NCBI RefSeq assembly: GCF_036245865.1
Contig: NZ_BTTW01000002.1
Coordinates: 310,001-374,000 of the forward strand
Reading direction: 5' to 3'
Source of the DNA: Corallococcus caeni
Lineage (GTDB): Bacteria > Myxococcota > Myxococcia > Myxococcales > Myxococcaceae
DNA length: 64,000 bases
Within the stretch, counting starts at the first letter, position 1. The number at the start of each line of letters is the position of its first letter. The notes beneath the pieces were generated by a model. The model did not search any database. It saw only the letters and a list, made by a program, of their open reading frames with translations, and was not told the DNA's origin. The translations under genes and the position numbers were made by a program. Shown here piece after piece: positions 28,756 to 38,150 of the stretch.

Positions 28756-30192
28756 ATGACCGCACCGAACCCGCACCCCGACGACATCCACACCAATCCA
28801 GGAGACGTCGGCCTCGAGTTGTCGTCCCAGTCCCCCCTGCTGGGGGAGACGCTGGTGGTGGATCCGCGCGCCACCGTGAAGCTGCACAAGTGCCGGCTCC
28901 TGGTGACGTCCGGGCCGGACACCGGGCGCTCCATGGCCAGCGACAAGGAGCGGCTTCGCTGCGGCGCCCACCCGGGCAACGACCTGGTGCTGGTGGAGGA
29001 CCGCACCGCCAGCCGCCACCACTTCGAGGTCCAGTACACCGAGCGCGGCTACCTCCTGGTGGACCTGAACTCCACCAACGGCACCTTCCTGGACGGTCGG
29101 CGCATCGAGCGGGCCTACCTGTCCCCGGGCTCGCAGATCCGCGCCGGCTCCTCCGTCATCACCTTCGCCCCGCTGGACGAAGAGGTGGCGGTGGAGCCCG
29201 ACCGCGAAGGCGAGCTGTGCGGCATGGTGGGCCAGAGCGTGAAGATGCGGCAGGTGTTCGGGCTCATCAAGCGCATCGCGCCCATGGACGTGTCCGTCAT
29301 CATCCAGGGGGAGACGGGCACGGGGAAGGAGCTGGTCTCCAGCGCCATCCATGAGCTGTCCGGCCGCAAGAAGGGGCCCATGGTGGTGCTGGACTGCGGC
29401 GCCATCCCGCCCAACCTCATCGAGAGCGAGCTGTTCGGCCATGAGAAGGGCGCCTTCACCGGCGCGACGTCCAGCCGCCCCGGCGCCTTCGAGCGCGCGC
29501 AGGGCGGCACCATCTTCCTGGACGAACTGGGCGAGCTGCGCCTGGACCTGCAGCCGAAGCTCCTGCGCGTGCTGGAGAACCGCGAGGTGCGCCGGGTGGG
29601 CGGCAACGACGTCATTGAAGTGGACTGCCGCGTCATCGCCGCCACGCACCGCGACCTGGTGAAGGAGATCGCCGCGGGCAACTTCCGCGAGGACCTCTAC
29701 TTCCGCCTGTCCGTCATCCACATCCAGCTGCCGCCCCTGCGCCAGCGCCGGGACGACATCCCGCTCATCCTCAAGCAGGCGCTGGCGGAGCCGGAAGTGG
29801 TGGACAAGCACGGCCGCAAGCGCTTCTCCGCGGAGGCCCTGGGGCTGCTCATGGCCTACGCGTGGCCCGGCAACGTGCGCGAGCTGATGAACGTCCTCTC
29901 CCACGTGCTGACCTTCTCCGACGAGGGCGAGGAGATTCTGCCCTCCCACCTGCCCCCGCGCGTCCGGGGCCAGGCCCGCGAGGGGCCGCTGCCCTTCAAC
30001 GAGCACCTGGCCTTCAAGGACGCCAAGGAGCAGCTCCTGGAGAACTTCGAGCGCGAGTACGTCACCAGCGTCCTCACCCGCTGCGAGGGCAACCTGTCCC
30101 GCGCCGCCCGGGAGAGCGGCCTGCACAGGAAGTCCATCGAGCGGCTGGTGAAGAAGTATCAGCTGGACGCCAAGGGCCTGAAGCCGCGCTGA
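28756..30192 (+). CDS. FHA-domain sigma-54-dependent transcriptional activator
   Basis: 478 aa. N-terminal FHA domain (about 50-130: RCGAHPGNDLVLVEDRTASRHH, NSTNGTFLDG) that reads phospho-threonine. The AAA+ domain (about 150-385) has Walker A GETGTGKE, the intact GAFTGA loop that contacts sigma54, Walker B GTIFLDELGEL and the sensor PLRQRRDDIPL. A Fis-type HTH (about 435-470, NLSRAARESGLHRKSIERLVKK) binds enhancer DNA. FHA in place of a receiver suggests control by a Ser/Thr kinase. It lies upstream of the Tad-like operon and could control it; no sigma54 site was found just before that operon. Confidence 0.93.
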   Translation: MTAPNPHPDDIHTNPGDVGLELSSQSPLLGETLVVDPRATVKLHKCRLLVTSGPDTGRSMASDKERLRCGAHPGNDLVLVEDRTASRHHFEVQYTERGYLLVDLNSTNGTFLDGRRIERAYLSPGSQIRAGSSVITFAPLDEEVAVEPDREGELCGMVGQSVKMRQVFGLIKRIAPMDVSVIIQGETGTGKELVSSAIHELSGRKKGPMVVLDCGAIPPNLIESELFGHEKGAFTGATSSRPGAFERAQGGTIFLDELGELRLDLQPKLLRVLENREVRRVGGNDVIEVDCRVIAATHRDLVKEIAAGNFREDLYFRLSVIHIQLPPLRQRRDDIPLILKQALAEPEVVDKHGRKRFSAEALGLLMAYAWPGNVRELMNVLSHVLTFSDEGEEILPSHLPPRVRGQAREGPLPFNEHLAFKDAKEQLLENFEREYVTSVLTRCEGNLSRAARESGLHRKSIERLVKKYQLDAKGLKPR

Positions 30193-30246
30193 AACATCGC
30201 CGTCGCATGGTTTTCACGGACGGTGTGTTTTCCCCGGGAAGTTTCC

Positions 30247-30284
30247 AAGGGGGGCCGACCTCTGCGACACTCCAGGCCCCCCTT
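30247..30284 (+). terminator. Perfect hairpin between activator gene and Tad-like operon
   Basis: 10-bp perfect stem AAGGGGGGCC / GGCCCCCCTT with an 18-base loop, 55 bases after the activator stop. No T-run follows. It may end the activator transcript or act as an attenuator before the operon. Confidence 0.5.
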
Positions 30285-30361
30285 CGGACCCCGACGCGGT
30301 GTGTCGGCGGTCACTTGACGGATATTGCGAGACGCCCCCGTCCCGCAGGATGAGCTTCCGT

Positions 30362-31168
30362 ATGAGCGCACGATCCCCCCGTGAAGCAGGCGAATCCGGC
30401 CAGGCCCTGGTGGAGGCCGCGCTGTCGCTGCCGCTGGTCGTGTTCCTGATTCTGGGGGCGCTGCAGCTCTTCCTGATGATGCAGGCGCGGGTGATGACGC
30501 ACTACGCGGCCTTCCGGGCGACGCGCGCGGGCAGCGTGGCGCACGGGGACTGCGAGCGGATGACCCACGCGGCCATCCTGGCGCTGATTCCGACCTTCCA
30601 CTCCTTCATGGGGCAGGGGACGGGGTCGCTCAACGGTCCCCTGGGCCGCGGCGCGGGTTCGGACGCGCCCCGGCTGCTGGCGGAGGCGTTCGCGGCGCGG
30701 ATGAACAACCGCTACGCGGGCTCCGGCGGCCCGGGCCCCGGCCTGGACGGAGTGCATAACCGCAGCATCGTCTGGATCCTGCGGGACCTGGCGGGCGGCG
30801 GCGTGGACAGCCCGGAGGACAGCGACTTCGACCGGCCGGGGCACCTGCGGCGGCTGGAGGTGCAGCTGGTGTTCTGGTACCCGCTGCGCATCCCGTTCGC
30901 CAACTGGGTGATGTCGCGCATGTTCCTGGCGCACTTCGGCCTGCGGCCCTACACGGACGCGAACCCGCTGCTCGTGGCCGAGCGCAACGCCAACTGGAAC
31001 GGCGGTGAGGTGACGCCGTCGCACGTGCTGGACGGCGAGCTGGCGGCGGAGCTGGCGGACCGCGTGAACGCGCGGCAGTACGTCTTCCCCATCATCACCA
31101 CGTTCACCATGCGGATGATGACGCCCGTGAAGTCGCGTTACTTCGCCACCATGAATTGTCCCCGGTGA
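30362..31168 (+). CDS. TadE-like pseudopilin family protein
   Basis: 268 aa. The N-terminus ESGQALVEAALSLPLVVFLILG is the TadE/TadF signature: a Gly-Gln-x-x-x-E motif leading into one hydrophobic helix with the Glu used for pseudopilin processing/assembly. The rest (about 230 residues) is a periplasmic domain. In Tad systems such minor pseudopilins are built into a Flp-type pilus. ATG 30350 is an alternative start. First gene of a six-gene operon, overlapping the next by 4 bases. Confidence 0.8.
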   Translation: MSARSPREAGESGQALVEAALSLPLVVFLILGALQLFLMMQARVMTHYAAFRATRAGSVAHGDCERMTHAAILALIPTFHSFMGQGTGSLNGPLGRGAGSDAPRLLAEAFAARMNNRYAGSGGPGPGLDGVHNRSIVWILRDLAGGGVDSPEDSDFDRPGHLRRLEVQLVFWYPLRIPFANWVMSRMFLAHFGLRPYTDANPLLVAERNANWNGGEVTPSHVLDGELAAELADRVNARQYVFPIITTFTMRMMTPVKSRYFATMNCPR

Positions 31169-32838
31169 AAGCCATGAAGCGCTCCTCCCCCCAGCGCGGT
31201 CAGACCCTGGTGCTGTTCGTCCTCAGCATGCTGTTGCTGCTGCTGATGGTGGCCCTCACGCTGTCGTTCACCATGAAGGTGCGCGAGCGCATCGAGGTGC
31301 AGACGGTGGCGGACGCGGCCGCGTACTCCAACGCGGTGGCCACGGCGCGCACGTTCAACACCATCGCCGTCTCCAACCGCGCGGAGATCGCCCACATGGT
31401 GGCGAACGCCGGCGCGGCCAGCCTCCTGAACTGGGCCAGCCTCTACCGGGGCGAATTGAACGCGGCGAAGGCGGGCTACGCGGCGTGGCTGCCCGTCTAC
31501 CAGGCCTTCGCCCTCGCCGGTTGCCCCTGCGCCTGGAACGCCGCCTGTGCCCGCGCGTGCCGGTGCGGCTTGCGCGGGACAACGGACCTGGGCCGGCTGA
31601 TGACGAAGCTGCAGCGCGAGGACCTGCGCGTGGAGGCCGTGTTCCAGTCGCTGGATCCGATGGTGGGCCTGCAGATGCGCCTGCATCAGCTGGCGGCGGG
31701 CGCGCTGTACGCCTCCTCGTATGCGGACTTCAGGAGCCTCAAGGACAAGGTGAACGACCAGGGCTTCGCCAACGACATCCTGGGGGACCTGGTGCCGGGC
31801 AAGAACCCTCGCGACGCGGGGTGGCTGGCGCCGTCCGCGGGCAACATCTCCAAGAAGGAACTGGCGGACAACACGGCATGCCTGGGTGGCGGCGCGGCCT
31901 GTGATCCGCTCCCGTTGACGGTGGCCCACGCAGTGGACGCGGCCATGGGCAGCCGCGGCTTCACCTTCGTCACGTCGCGCACCATCGAGCAGTACATCGC
32001 GCACGAGGCGAACCTGGCCTTCGTCATCATGCCGCCGGACATCGTCACGCTGCCGTTCGCCGCCGGCACGGCCCACTTCGGCAAGCCGATCCTCCAGTAC
32101 GGGTTCTTTCCCCCCTATGCGCCTGCGGTCACGGCGGAAGACCAGAGCGAGGTGGCCTTCATCTACAACCATATCGCGCATGGCGGTGGGCCGCCGTGCC
32201 CGGTGATGGTGGGCGGCGTCGTGCCGACCCTGGCCCTGTTCGCGGCCTCCGGCGGCATCATGCCCACGCCCACGCATATGTGGTTTGGTGGCACGGACCC
32301 TGCGCCCTTCGCGCGGCACATGCTGGCGCCGTGTCTGGGAGGTCCGTCCAGCTGCCCGGGCATCTGGCCGCCGTTCTTGGACTACAACCTGACGGAGCTG
32401 TGGCCCAACGGCGAGGACAACAACTTCGGGCAGCCGAAGAACTTCGCGGTCATCCAGCGCGACCGCAGCAACATGCCCGCGGCGCAGCAGGACCCGTGGA
32501 ACCTGGCGTTCCGCTTCCGCTTCGAGGCCAGCAACCCGAACCCGAACGCGGGCAAGTTCGACAACCGCAGCGCCACCATGGCGGATGGCACGCCGCTGGG
32601 CATCCAGACGGCGCTGTCCACGGGCATCGCGTACTACCACCGTGGGCGCAGCGCGAGCTTCTCCCACTGGAGCGAGCCGCCCAACCTGCTCAACCCGTAC
32701 TGGCGCGCCACGCTGGTGCCGGTGGACACGGACGAATCGGGTCTGGATGACGCCATCGGCGCGCTGGGCGCCAGCTCTCCGGCTTCCGCCGCGACCATCC
32801 AGGAACTGCGGCGCGTGGGCTTCAAGGGGTTCCAGTGA
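31165..32838 (+). CDS. TadG-like pilus assembly protein
   Basis: 557 aa. RGQTLVLFVLSMLLLLLMVALTLSF is a single N-terminal membrane helix, followed by MKVRERIEVQTVADAAAYSNAVATARTFN, the A/D-rich helix of TadG-type proteins. The remainder is a large extracytoplasmic part with several Cys residues (CPCAWNAACARACRC). TadG proteins associate with Flp pilus biogenesis. The GTG at 31165 overlaps the previous stop (GTGA), suggesting coupling; ATG 31174 is an alternative. No VWA motif is clear, so the subtype is uncertain. Confidence 0.75.
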   Translation: MKAMKRSSPQRGQTLVLFVLSMLLLLLMVALTLSFTMKVRERIEVQTVADAAAYSNAVATARTFNTIAVSNRAEIAHMVANAGAASLLNWASLYRGELNAAKAGYAAWLPVYQAFALAGCPCAWNAACARACRCGLRGTTDLGRLMTKLQREDLRVEAVFQSLDPMVGLQMRLHQLAAGALYASSYADFRSLKDKVNDQGFANDILGDLVPGKNPRDAGWLAPSAGNISKKELADNTACLGGGAACDPLPLTVAHAVDAAMGSRGFTFVTSRTIEQYIAHEANLAFVIMPPDIVTLPFAAGTAHFGKPILQYGFFPPYAPAVTAEDQSEVAFIYNHIAHGGGPPCPVMVGGVVPTLALFAASGGIMPTPTHMWFGGTDPAPFARHMLAPCLGGPSSCPGIWPPFLDYNLTELWPNGEDNNFGQPKNFAVIQRDRSNMPAAQQDPWNLAFRFRFEASNPNPNAGKFDNRSATMADGTPLGIQTALSTGIAYYHRGRSASFSHWSEPPNLLNPYWRATLVPVDTDESGLDDAIGALGASSPASAATIQELRRVGFKGFQ

Positions 32839-33839
32839 TGAACAGCCATCTTCGTCGTCACCAGCGGGCGCGGGGCCAGTCCATCGTGGAGGCGGCCATC
32901 GGCGTCACGCTGTTCATCACCATCCTGGTGTTCGGCATCCACTTCGCGGAGGTGGGCTTCCTGTCGCTGAAGGTGCAGGAGGCCGCGGTGTCCGCGCTGT
33001 GGAACGGCACGCATGGACGGATGCACAGCCTCCTGATTTCGGACTTCGACCCGGCGGAGGACTCCATGCGGCAGGGCGGCGAGGACGCCCAGGCGCGCTA
33101 TGCGGACTTCAATGGCCTGTCGTCCGTGAACCACGGTGACACCATCACCCAGGTGTTCACGCAGGGCTCGGGACTGCGCGTGAACTGCGGACCGGGCGGG
33201 GGGCTGGGCTGGAATGGTCCGGTGTTGACCCGGCTGCTGTTCCGCGACCAGGGCAGCAGCTCGTGTAGCGCCCAGGCGAACCTGAGCGCGTGGAACATCC
33301 CCAGCCGGTTCCTGGACCAGACGCCGGAGACCGGCCTGTACAACCAGCAGCACCTGGAGGCCGCCAACGCCAACATCCAGGTGTGTGGCATTGGCCGCGC
33401 GGTGGGGGGCACCTGCCCGGGTCGCTTCTCCATGCTCGTGGACGACTGGGGACTGGCGAGCGAGGAGGAGACCACGACCTGCCTCCTGTTCCAGGACATG
33501 GCGGTCCCCTGCACCAACGCCGCCTTCTACGTCGTCACGAAGGGCGTCTACGAGCCCACCACGCTGCCCATCCCGACCTACGCCAGCTTCCTGGCGATGG
33601 ATGCGCTCTTCATGAACCCGCTGCCTCCCCTGGTGCTCATGCAGCGCGAGAACACCTTCTGGATGAGCGCGCCGGGTGAGGAGACCAACTTCATGCAGTA
33701 CTTCATGAAGCCCGCGGCGCTGGGCAACCTGTGGAACACGACGCCTGGCGCGCTCATTGGCATCACCACGCCCCACTACGGAATGTCCTATCTGGACCGT
33801 ACCGGCAATGGCGGCTGTTTCCTTGGAAAGGATTGCTGA
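32838..33839 (+). CDS. TadE-like pseudopilin family protein
   Basis: 333 aa. RGQSIVEAAIGVTLFITILVFG repeats the TadE/F signature seen in the first gene of the operon, followed by a periplasmic domain with several Cys (for example CGPGGGLG, SSCSAQ, CGIGRAVGGTC) that may form disulfides. The ATG at 32838 overlaps the previous TGA (TGATG) and has AAGGGG eight bases upstream. With the other TadE-like and TadG-like proteins it forms a minor-pilin set; the secretion ATPase, TadB/C and prepilin peptidase are not in the window. Confidence 0.8.
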   Translation: MNSHLRRHQRARGQSIVEAAIGVTLFITILVFGIHFAEVGFLSLKVQEAAVSALWNGTHGRMHSLLISDFDPAEDSMRQGGEDAQARYADFNGLSSVNHGDTITQVFTQGSGLRVNCGPGGGLGWNGPVLTRLLFRDQGSSSCSAQANLSAWNIPSRFLDQTPETGLYNQQHLEAANANIQVCGIGRAVGGTCPGRFSMLVDDWGLASEEETTTCLLFQDMAVPCTNAAFYVVTKGVYEPTTLPIPTYASFLAMDALFMNPLPPLVLMQRENTFWMSAPGEETNFMQYFMKPAALGNLWNTTPGALIGITTPHYGMSYLDRTGNGGCFLGKDC

Positions 33840-33841
33840 AG

Positions 33842-34171
33842 ATGAAGATGCGAAGCCTGCTGTCGGGTGGAGTGCTGGCGTTGGTGCTGGGCATGGGCCT
33901 GGTGGCGTCTCCCGCGCGCGCGGACAGCAACTCATGCAACACCGACTGCGCGACGAAGAACGGGGACACGCTCAACGCCTGCATCACCGCCTGCCCGGCG
34001 CCGAGCAGCCCGGGGGCGGCGAAGGACAGCAGCCGCGCCTGTTCCGCGCGCTGCGCGCAGAAGTTCCAAGCCCAGTTCAACCAGTGCAAGTCCCGCTGCC
34101 CCAAGCCGGAGGGCGACACGGGTCCGAAGTCGGGCAAGTCGGTCAAGGCCGCGCGTTCGCAGCGGCAGTAG
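33842..34171 (+). CDS. Small secreted CxxxC-repeat protein
   Basis: 109 aa. Signal peptide (GGVLALVLGMGLVASPARAD), then eight Cys in four C-x3-C pairs: CNTDC, CITAC, CSARC and CKSRC, with the sequence TLNACITACP and FQAQFNQCKSRCP. The pattern suits a helical hairpin closed by disulfides. It starts 2 bases after the pseudopilin stop and is clearly a paralogue of the protein at 34905-35201. Role unknown; association with the pilus genes is by position. Confidence 0.75.
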   Translation: MKMRSLLSGGVLALVLGMGLVASPARADSNSCNTDCATKNGDTLNACITACPAPSSPGAAKDSSRACSARCAQKFQAQFNQCKSRCPKPEGDTGPKSGKSVKAARSQRQ

Positions 34172-34184
34172 GAAGGAATCGTTG

Positions 34185-34874
34185 ATGACGCGTGGAATCG
34201 GGCGCTGGGCCCTGCTGCTGGCACTGGCGGGCGCCTCCCCTGTATGGGCCCAGCGGGCCAACTTCACCTGGGACATCCCGAAGACCGTCAGCGTGGTGGA
34301 CGTGCCGGGCCAGGTGGACGCCAACGGCGTGCCGGTGAAGCTGCGCGCGGTGCGCAGCAAGGAGAAGGCGCAGACCATCCTGCAGAGCGTGGTGGACCGC
34401 TGGCTCTCCTGGGGCTTCGTGGTGCCGGAGGCGTACAGGCAGCTGCAACTGCTGCGCGAGCCGATGGTGACCGCCGTCGACACGCGCAACTTCATCTCCT
34501 ACACGGCCATCCTCCAGGTGAACCCGGACGGCACCACCACGGTGTTCCTGGGCGAGGCGAACCTGGGCGCGGCGAAGGCCCCGCAGCCCGCCGGACTGCC
34601 CGTCTTCCCGGGAGGCTCCGGGGTCCTGACGGCGGAGACGGAGGGCGCGCGCACGGTGAGCTACTCGGTGCCGGGCAAGACGACCGCAGAGGTGGAGGCC
34701 TTCTACCGCGAGGCGCTCACGAAAGCGGGCTTCAAGGAGATCCAGCCCCGCGTGTTCAAGTCCTCCACGGAAGAGGTCTCGCTCAACCTGGGCGTCACCA
34801 AGGAAGGTCCGGTGGCGGTGCGGCTGGTGCGCCGGGCCGTGGCGCCGGACGATGGGTTGACCCCGGGCGAGTGA
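34185..34874 (+). CDS. Secreted protein of the Tad-like operon
   Basis: 229 aa with a signal peptide (RWALLLALAGASPVWAQ). The mature protein has alternating strands and a helix (ALTKAGFKEIQPRVFKSSTEEVSLNLG). It is not recognised. AAGGAA lies eight bases before ATG 34185. It sits between the two CxxxC paralogues, so it likely acts outside the inner membrane with the pseudopilins. Confidence 0.7.
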   Translation: MTRGIGRWALLLALAGASPVWAQRANFTWDIPKTVSVVDVPGQVDANGVPVKLRAVRSKEKAQTILQSVVDRWLSWGFVVPEAYRQLQLLREPMVTAVDTRNFISYTAILQVNPDGTTTVFLGEANLGAAKAPQPAGLPVFPGGSGVLTAETEGARTVSYSVPGKTTAEVEAFYREALTKAGFKEIQPRVFKSSTEEVSLNLGVTKEGPVAVRLVRRAVAPDDGLTPGE

Positions 34875-34904
34875 CGCCAGCGGGAGAGGGAAGACAGGAG
34901 CGAC

Positions 34905-35201
34905 ATGACGACGCGAATCGCGGTGAGGGGCTGGCTGGGACTGATGGCGCTGGGCGCGGTGCTGGTAGCGCCCCAGGCGCTCGCGCAGACGTGCGACGAG
35001 AAGTGCTCCATCAGCGCTGGCTCCACGCTCCAGGCCTGTGTGAGGAAGTGCCCCGCGAAGGACAAGTCGTGCAATGAGAAGTGCACGAAGGCGTTCCAGG
35101 CCGCGAAGGCGAAGTGCGCCAAGAAGTGCCCCAAGGGCAAGGGCAAGTCCACGCCCCAGCCGCACTCGCACGACCACGGCGACGACGACCACGAGGAGTG
35201 A
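34905..35201 (+). CDS. Small secreted CxxxC-repeat protein, paralogue
   Basis: 98 aa. Signal peptide (ALGAVLVAPQALAQ) followed by CDEKC, CVRKC, CNEKC and CAKKC, the same four C-x3-C pairs and TLQACVRKCP and FQAAKAKCAKKCP segments as the gene at 33842, plus a His/Asp-rich tail (HSHDHGDDDHEE) that could bind metal. AGGAG precedes the ATG. It ends the operon, 50 bases before ileS. Confidence 0.75.
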   Translation: MTTRIAVRGWLGLMALGAVLVAPQALAQTCDEKCSISAGSTLQACVRKCPAKDKSCNEKCTKAFQAAKAKCAKKCPKGKGKSTPQPHSHDHGDDDHEE

Positions 35202-35254
35202 GTCCTCGCGTGTGATTGAAGGACCGGCGGGAGGGTGTTACGGGCGCTCAAGCC

Positions 35255-38149
35255 ATGAGCGACGCCCCCTCCCGCAAGGACCTCGACGCCACCGTCCACC
35301 TGCCGCGCACGGAGTTCCCCATGAAGGGGAACCTGGGCCAGCTCGAACCGCGCCTGCTCGCCTGGTGGCGGGAGCAGGACGTGTGGAAACAGTTGCTCGC
35401 GAAGAACGCGGGCCGTGAGCCCTTCGTGCTGGCGGACGGGCCGCCGTACGCCAACGGCCACCTGCATGCCGGGCATGCGCTCAACAAGGTGCTGAAGGAC
35501 ATCGTGGTGAAGTTCCGGAACCTCTCCGGGCGCCCGTGTGACTTCATCCCCGGCTGGGACACCCACGGTCTGCCCATCGAGCAGGCCGTGGAGAAGCGCC
35601 TCAAGGAACAGAAGCTGGACAAGCGCACGCTGTCGCGTGACGCGCTGTTGGAGCGCTGCCGCGAGTACGCGCTGGAGTTCGTGGACATCCAGCGCGCGGA
35701 GTTCCAGCGGCTGGGCGTCTTCGGGACGTGGGACGCGCCCTACCGGACGCTCGACTTCAGCTACGAGGCGCAGGAGGTGCGCGAGCTGGCCGCGTTCGCG
35801 CGCCGGGGCATGCTGTACCGGCGCAAGAAGCCCGTGGCGTGGTGCCTCCAGGACCAGACCGCGCTCGCGGAGGCGGAGGTGGAGTACGCGGAGCACACGT
35901 CGCCGTCCGTGTACGTGGCCTTCGACGCGGGGCCGGCGCTGCTGGACAAGCTGCCGCAGCTGAAGGGGCAGCGCGTGTCCTTCGTCATCTGGACCACGAC
36001 GCCGTGGACGCTGCCGGCCAACCTGGCCATCGCCGTCAACCCCACGTTCGAATACGTCTTCTACCGGCTGGAGGACCGCGTCCTCTGCGTCGCGAAGGAC
36101 CTGCTGGCGAAGGTGCTGGCGGAGGTGAAGTCGGACGAGCTCGCCGTGAAGCACGTGCAGCTCCCCACGAGCGAGGTGTCGTCTCCGGCGCTGGTGGATC
36201 CGTCCCGCATCCTCGCGTACGCGACGGGCGAGGACCTGGAGCACGTGACGTATCAGCACCCGCTCTATGAACGGCAGGGGCGCGTGGTGTTGGGCGAGCA
36301 CGTCACGCTGGATGCCGGCACGGGGCTGGTGCACACGGCGCCGGGGCATGGCCAGGAGGACTACGAGGTCGGCCTGAAGTACGGCCTGGACATCTACAAC
36401 CCGGTGCGCGCGGACGGGCGCTATGACGACACCGTGGGCGAGGTGCTCGCGGGCCGGCGCGTGTTCGACGCGAACCCGGCGGTGCTGGACCTGCTGGTGC
36501 AGCGGGGCGCGCTGCTCAATGACAAGTCAGACACCGTCACGCACAGCTATCCGCACTGCTGGCGTTGCCACCAGCCGGTCATCCAGGCGGCGACCTACCA
36601 GTGGTTCATCCCCATGGATGCGCCGTTCCACGGCACGCAGACGTTCCGGCAGGTGGTGCTGGAGCAGGTGGACAAGGTCCAGTGGGTGCCGTCGTGGGGA
36701 CAGTCGCGGATCCGCGGCATGTTGGAAGGCCGTCCGGACTGGTGCATCAGCCGGCAGCGCAGCTGGGGCGTGCCCATTCCCATCGCGTACTGCGACGGGT
36801 GCGACGACGCGGTGGTGTCTCCGGAGGTGATGGAACGCGTGGCGGCGGCGGTGGAGAAGGAGGGCGCGGGCGTGTGGTACCGCACGCCGGTGAAGGAGTT
36901 CCTCGGGGAGGACTTCCAATGCCCGCGCTGCGGCAAGGGCGACTTCCACCGCGAGACAGACATCCTGGATGTGTGGTTCGACTCGGCGTGCATGGCGTCC
37001 GCGGTGCTGGAGAAGCGGCAGCGCGTGCCGGCGGACCTGTTCCTGGAGGGGAGTGATCAGCACCGGGGCTGGTTCCATTCCTCGCTGCTGGTGTCGGTGG
37101 GCACGCGCGACGTGGCGCCCTACAAGGCCTGCCTGACGCATGGCTTCGTGGTGGATGGCCAGGGCGAGAAGATGTCCAAGAGCCGGGGCAACACGGTGGC
37201 GCCGGACAAGGTCATCCAGCAGTACGGCGCGGAGGTGCTGCGGCTGTGGGTGGCGGCGAGCGACTACCGCAACGACGTGCGCCTGTCGGACGCCATCCTC
37301 AAGGGCCTGTCGGAGGGCTACCGGAAGATCCGCAACACGCTGCGGTACGCACTGGGCAACCTGCACGACTTCGACCCGGCGAAGGACGCGGTGGCCGCGG
37401 ACGCACTGTTGCCCCTGGACCAGTGGGCGCGTGGCCGGCTGGCGCAGGTGGCCGCGCGCGTGCGTCAGGCCTACGAGGATTATGAGTTCCACCTCGTCTA
37501 CGCGACGGTGGTGGACTTCTGCGCCAATGACCTGTCGGCCGTGTACTTCGACATCCTGAAGGACCGGCTCTACACGGCGAAGCAGGACGGGCCCGCGCGG
37601 CGCGGTGCGCAGACGGTGCTGCACGAAATGCTCACGGTGCTGCTGCCGCTGCTGGCGCCGGTGATGAGCTTCACGGCGGAGGAGGCGTGGCAGCACCTGC
37701 CGGGCGAGCGCGCGAAGAGCGTGTTCCTGGCGGGCTTCGCGGAGGTGAAGGCCGCGATGCCTCCGGAGCTGGAGGCTCGCTACACGAAGCTCTTCGCGGT
37801 GCGCAGCGCGGTGCAGGGTGTGCTGGAGGTGGCGCGGCGTGACAAGCGCATCGGCGCGTCGCTGGAGGCCCGCGTGGTGCTGAGCGCCACAGGCGCGGTG
37901 CGGGAGGTGCTGGAGGCACACCTCGCGGAGCTGCCCGGGCTGTTCATCGTGAGCCAGGTGGAGCTGGCGGAGGTTCCGGCTGATTCAGCGAAGGCCTTGG
38001 ATGTTTCACAGACCTTCGGTGACGGCGCGGCCCTGTCCGTGGAGGTGCTGCCGGCGAAGGGCACCAAGTGCCCGCGCTGCTGGGTGTATTCCGAAGCAGT
38101 GGGGCAGGGAGACGATGTCTGTCTCAAGTGCCGCGAGGCATTGAGCTGA
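35255..38149 (+). CDS. ileS: Isoleucyl-tRNA synthetase
   Basis: 964 aa, normal for bacterial IleRS. It charges tRNA-Ile using ATP. HIGH motif as HLHAGH at residues 69-74, KMSKS at 639-643 (GEKMSKSRGN), the CP1 editing insertion between them (TTTPWTLPANLAIAVNP; IWTTTPWTLPAN), the anticodon-binding helical domain, and a C-terminal zinc site CPRCW...CLKC. Starts at ATG 35255. A stop precedes the Tad-like operon's neighbour by only 53 bases, so it may be partly read through. It faces the Mut7-C gene with one base between stops. No T-box leader is seen. Confidence 0.97.
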   Translation: MSDAPSRKDLDATVHLPRTEFPMKGNLGQLEPRLLAWWREQDVWKQLLAKNAGREPFVLADGPPYANGHLHAGHALNKVLKDIVVKFRNLSGRPCDFIPGWDTHGLPIEQAVEKRLKEQKLDKRTLSRDALLERCREYALEFVDIQRAEFQRLGVFGTWDAPYRTLDFSYEAQEVRELAAFARRGMLYRRKKPVAWCLQDQTALAEAEVEYAEHTSPSVYVAFDAGPALLDKLPQLKGQRVSFVIWTTTPWTLPANLAIAVNPTFEYVFYRLEDRVLCVAKDLLAKVLAEVKSDELAVKHVQLPTSEVSSPALVDPSRILAYATGEDLEHVTYQHPLYERQGRVVLGEHVTLDAGTGLVHTAPGHGQEDYEVGLKYGLDIYNPVRADGRYDDTVGEVLAGRRVFDANPAVLDLLVQRGALLNDKSDTVTHSYPHCWRCHQPVIQAATYQWFIPMDAPFHGTQTFRQVVLEQVDKVQWVPSWGQSRIRGMLEGRPDWCISRQRSWGVPIPIAYCDGCDDAVVSPEVMERVAAAVEKEGAGVWYRTPVKEFLGEDFQCPRCGKGDFHRETDILDVWFDSACMASAVLEKRQRVPADLFLEGSDQHRGWFHSSLLVSVGTRDVAPYKACLTHGFVVDGQGEKMSKSRGNTVAPDKVIQQYGAEVLRLWVAASDYRNDVRLSDAILKGLSEGYRKIRNTLRYALGNLHDFDPAKDAVAADALLPLDQWARGRLAQVAARVRQAYEDYEFHLVYATVVDFCANDLSAVYFDILKDRLYTAKQDGPARRGAQTVLHEMLTVLLPLLAPVMSFTAEEAWQHLPGERAKSVFLAGFAEVKAAMPPELEARYTKLFAVRSAVQGVLEVARRDKRIGASLEARVVLSATGAVREVLEAHLAELPGLFIVSQVELAEVPADSAKALDVSQTFGDGAALSVEVLPAKGTKCPRCWVYSEAVGQGDDVCLKCREALS

Positions 38150-38150
38150 G

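Noticed and set aside
30311..30330. Promoter TTGACG...ATTGCG before the pseudopilin operon
   Set aside because: No matching -10 at 16-18 bases and the -24 box needed for sigma54 is missing.
35202..35254. T-box riboswitch before ileS
   Set aside because: Only 53 bases are available after the preceding gene, too short for a T-box, and no T-box consensus was seen.
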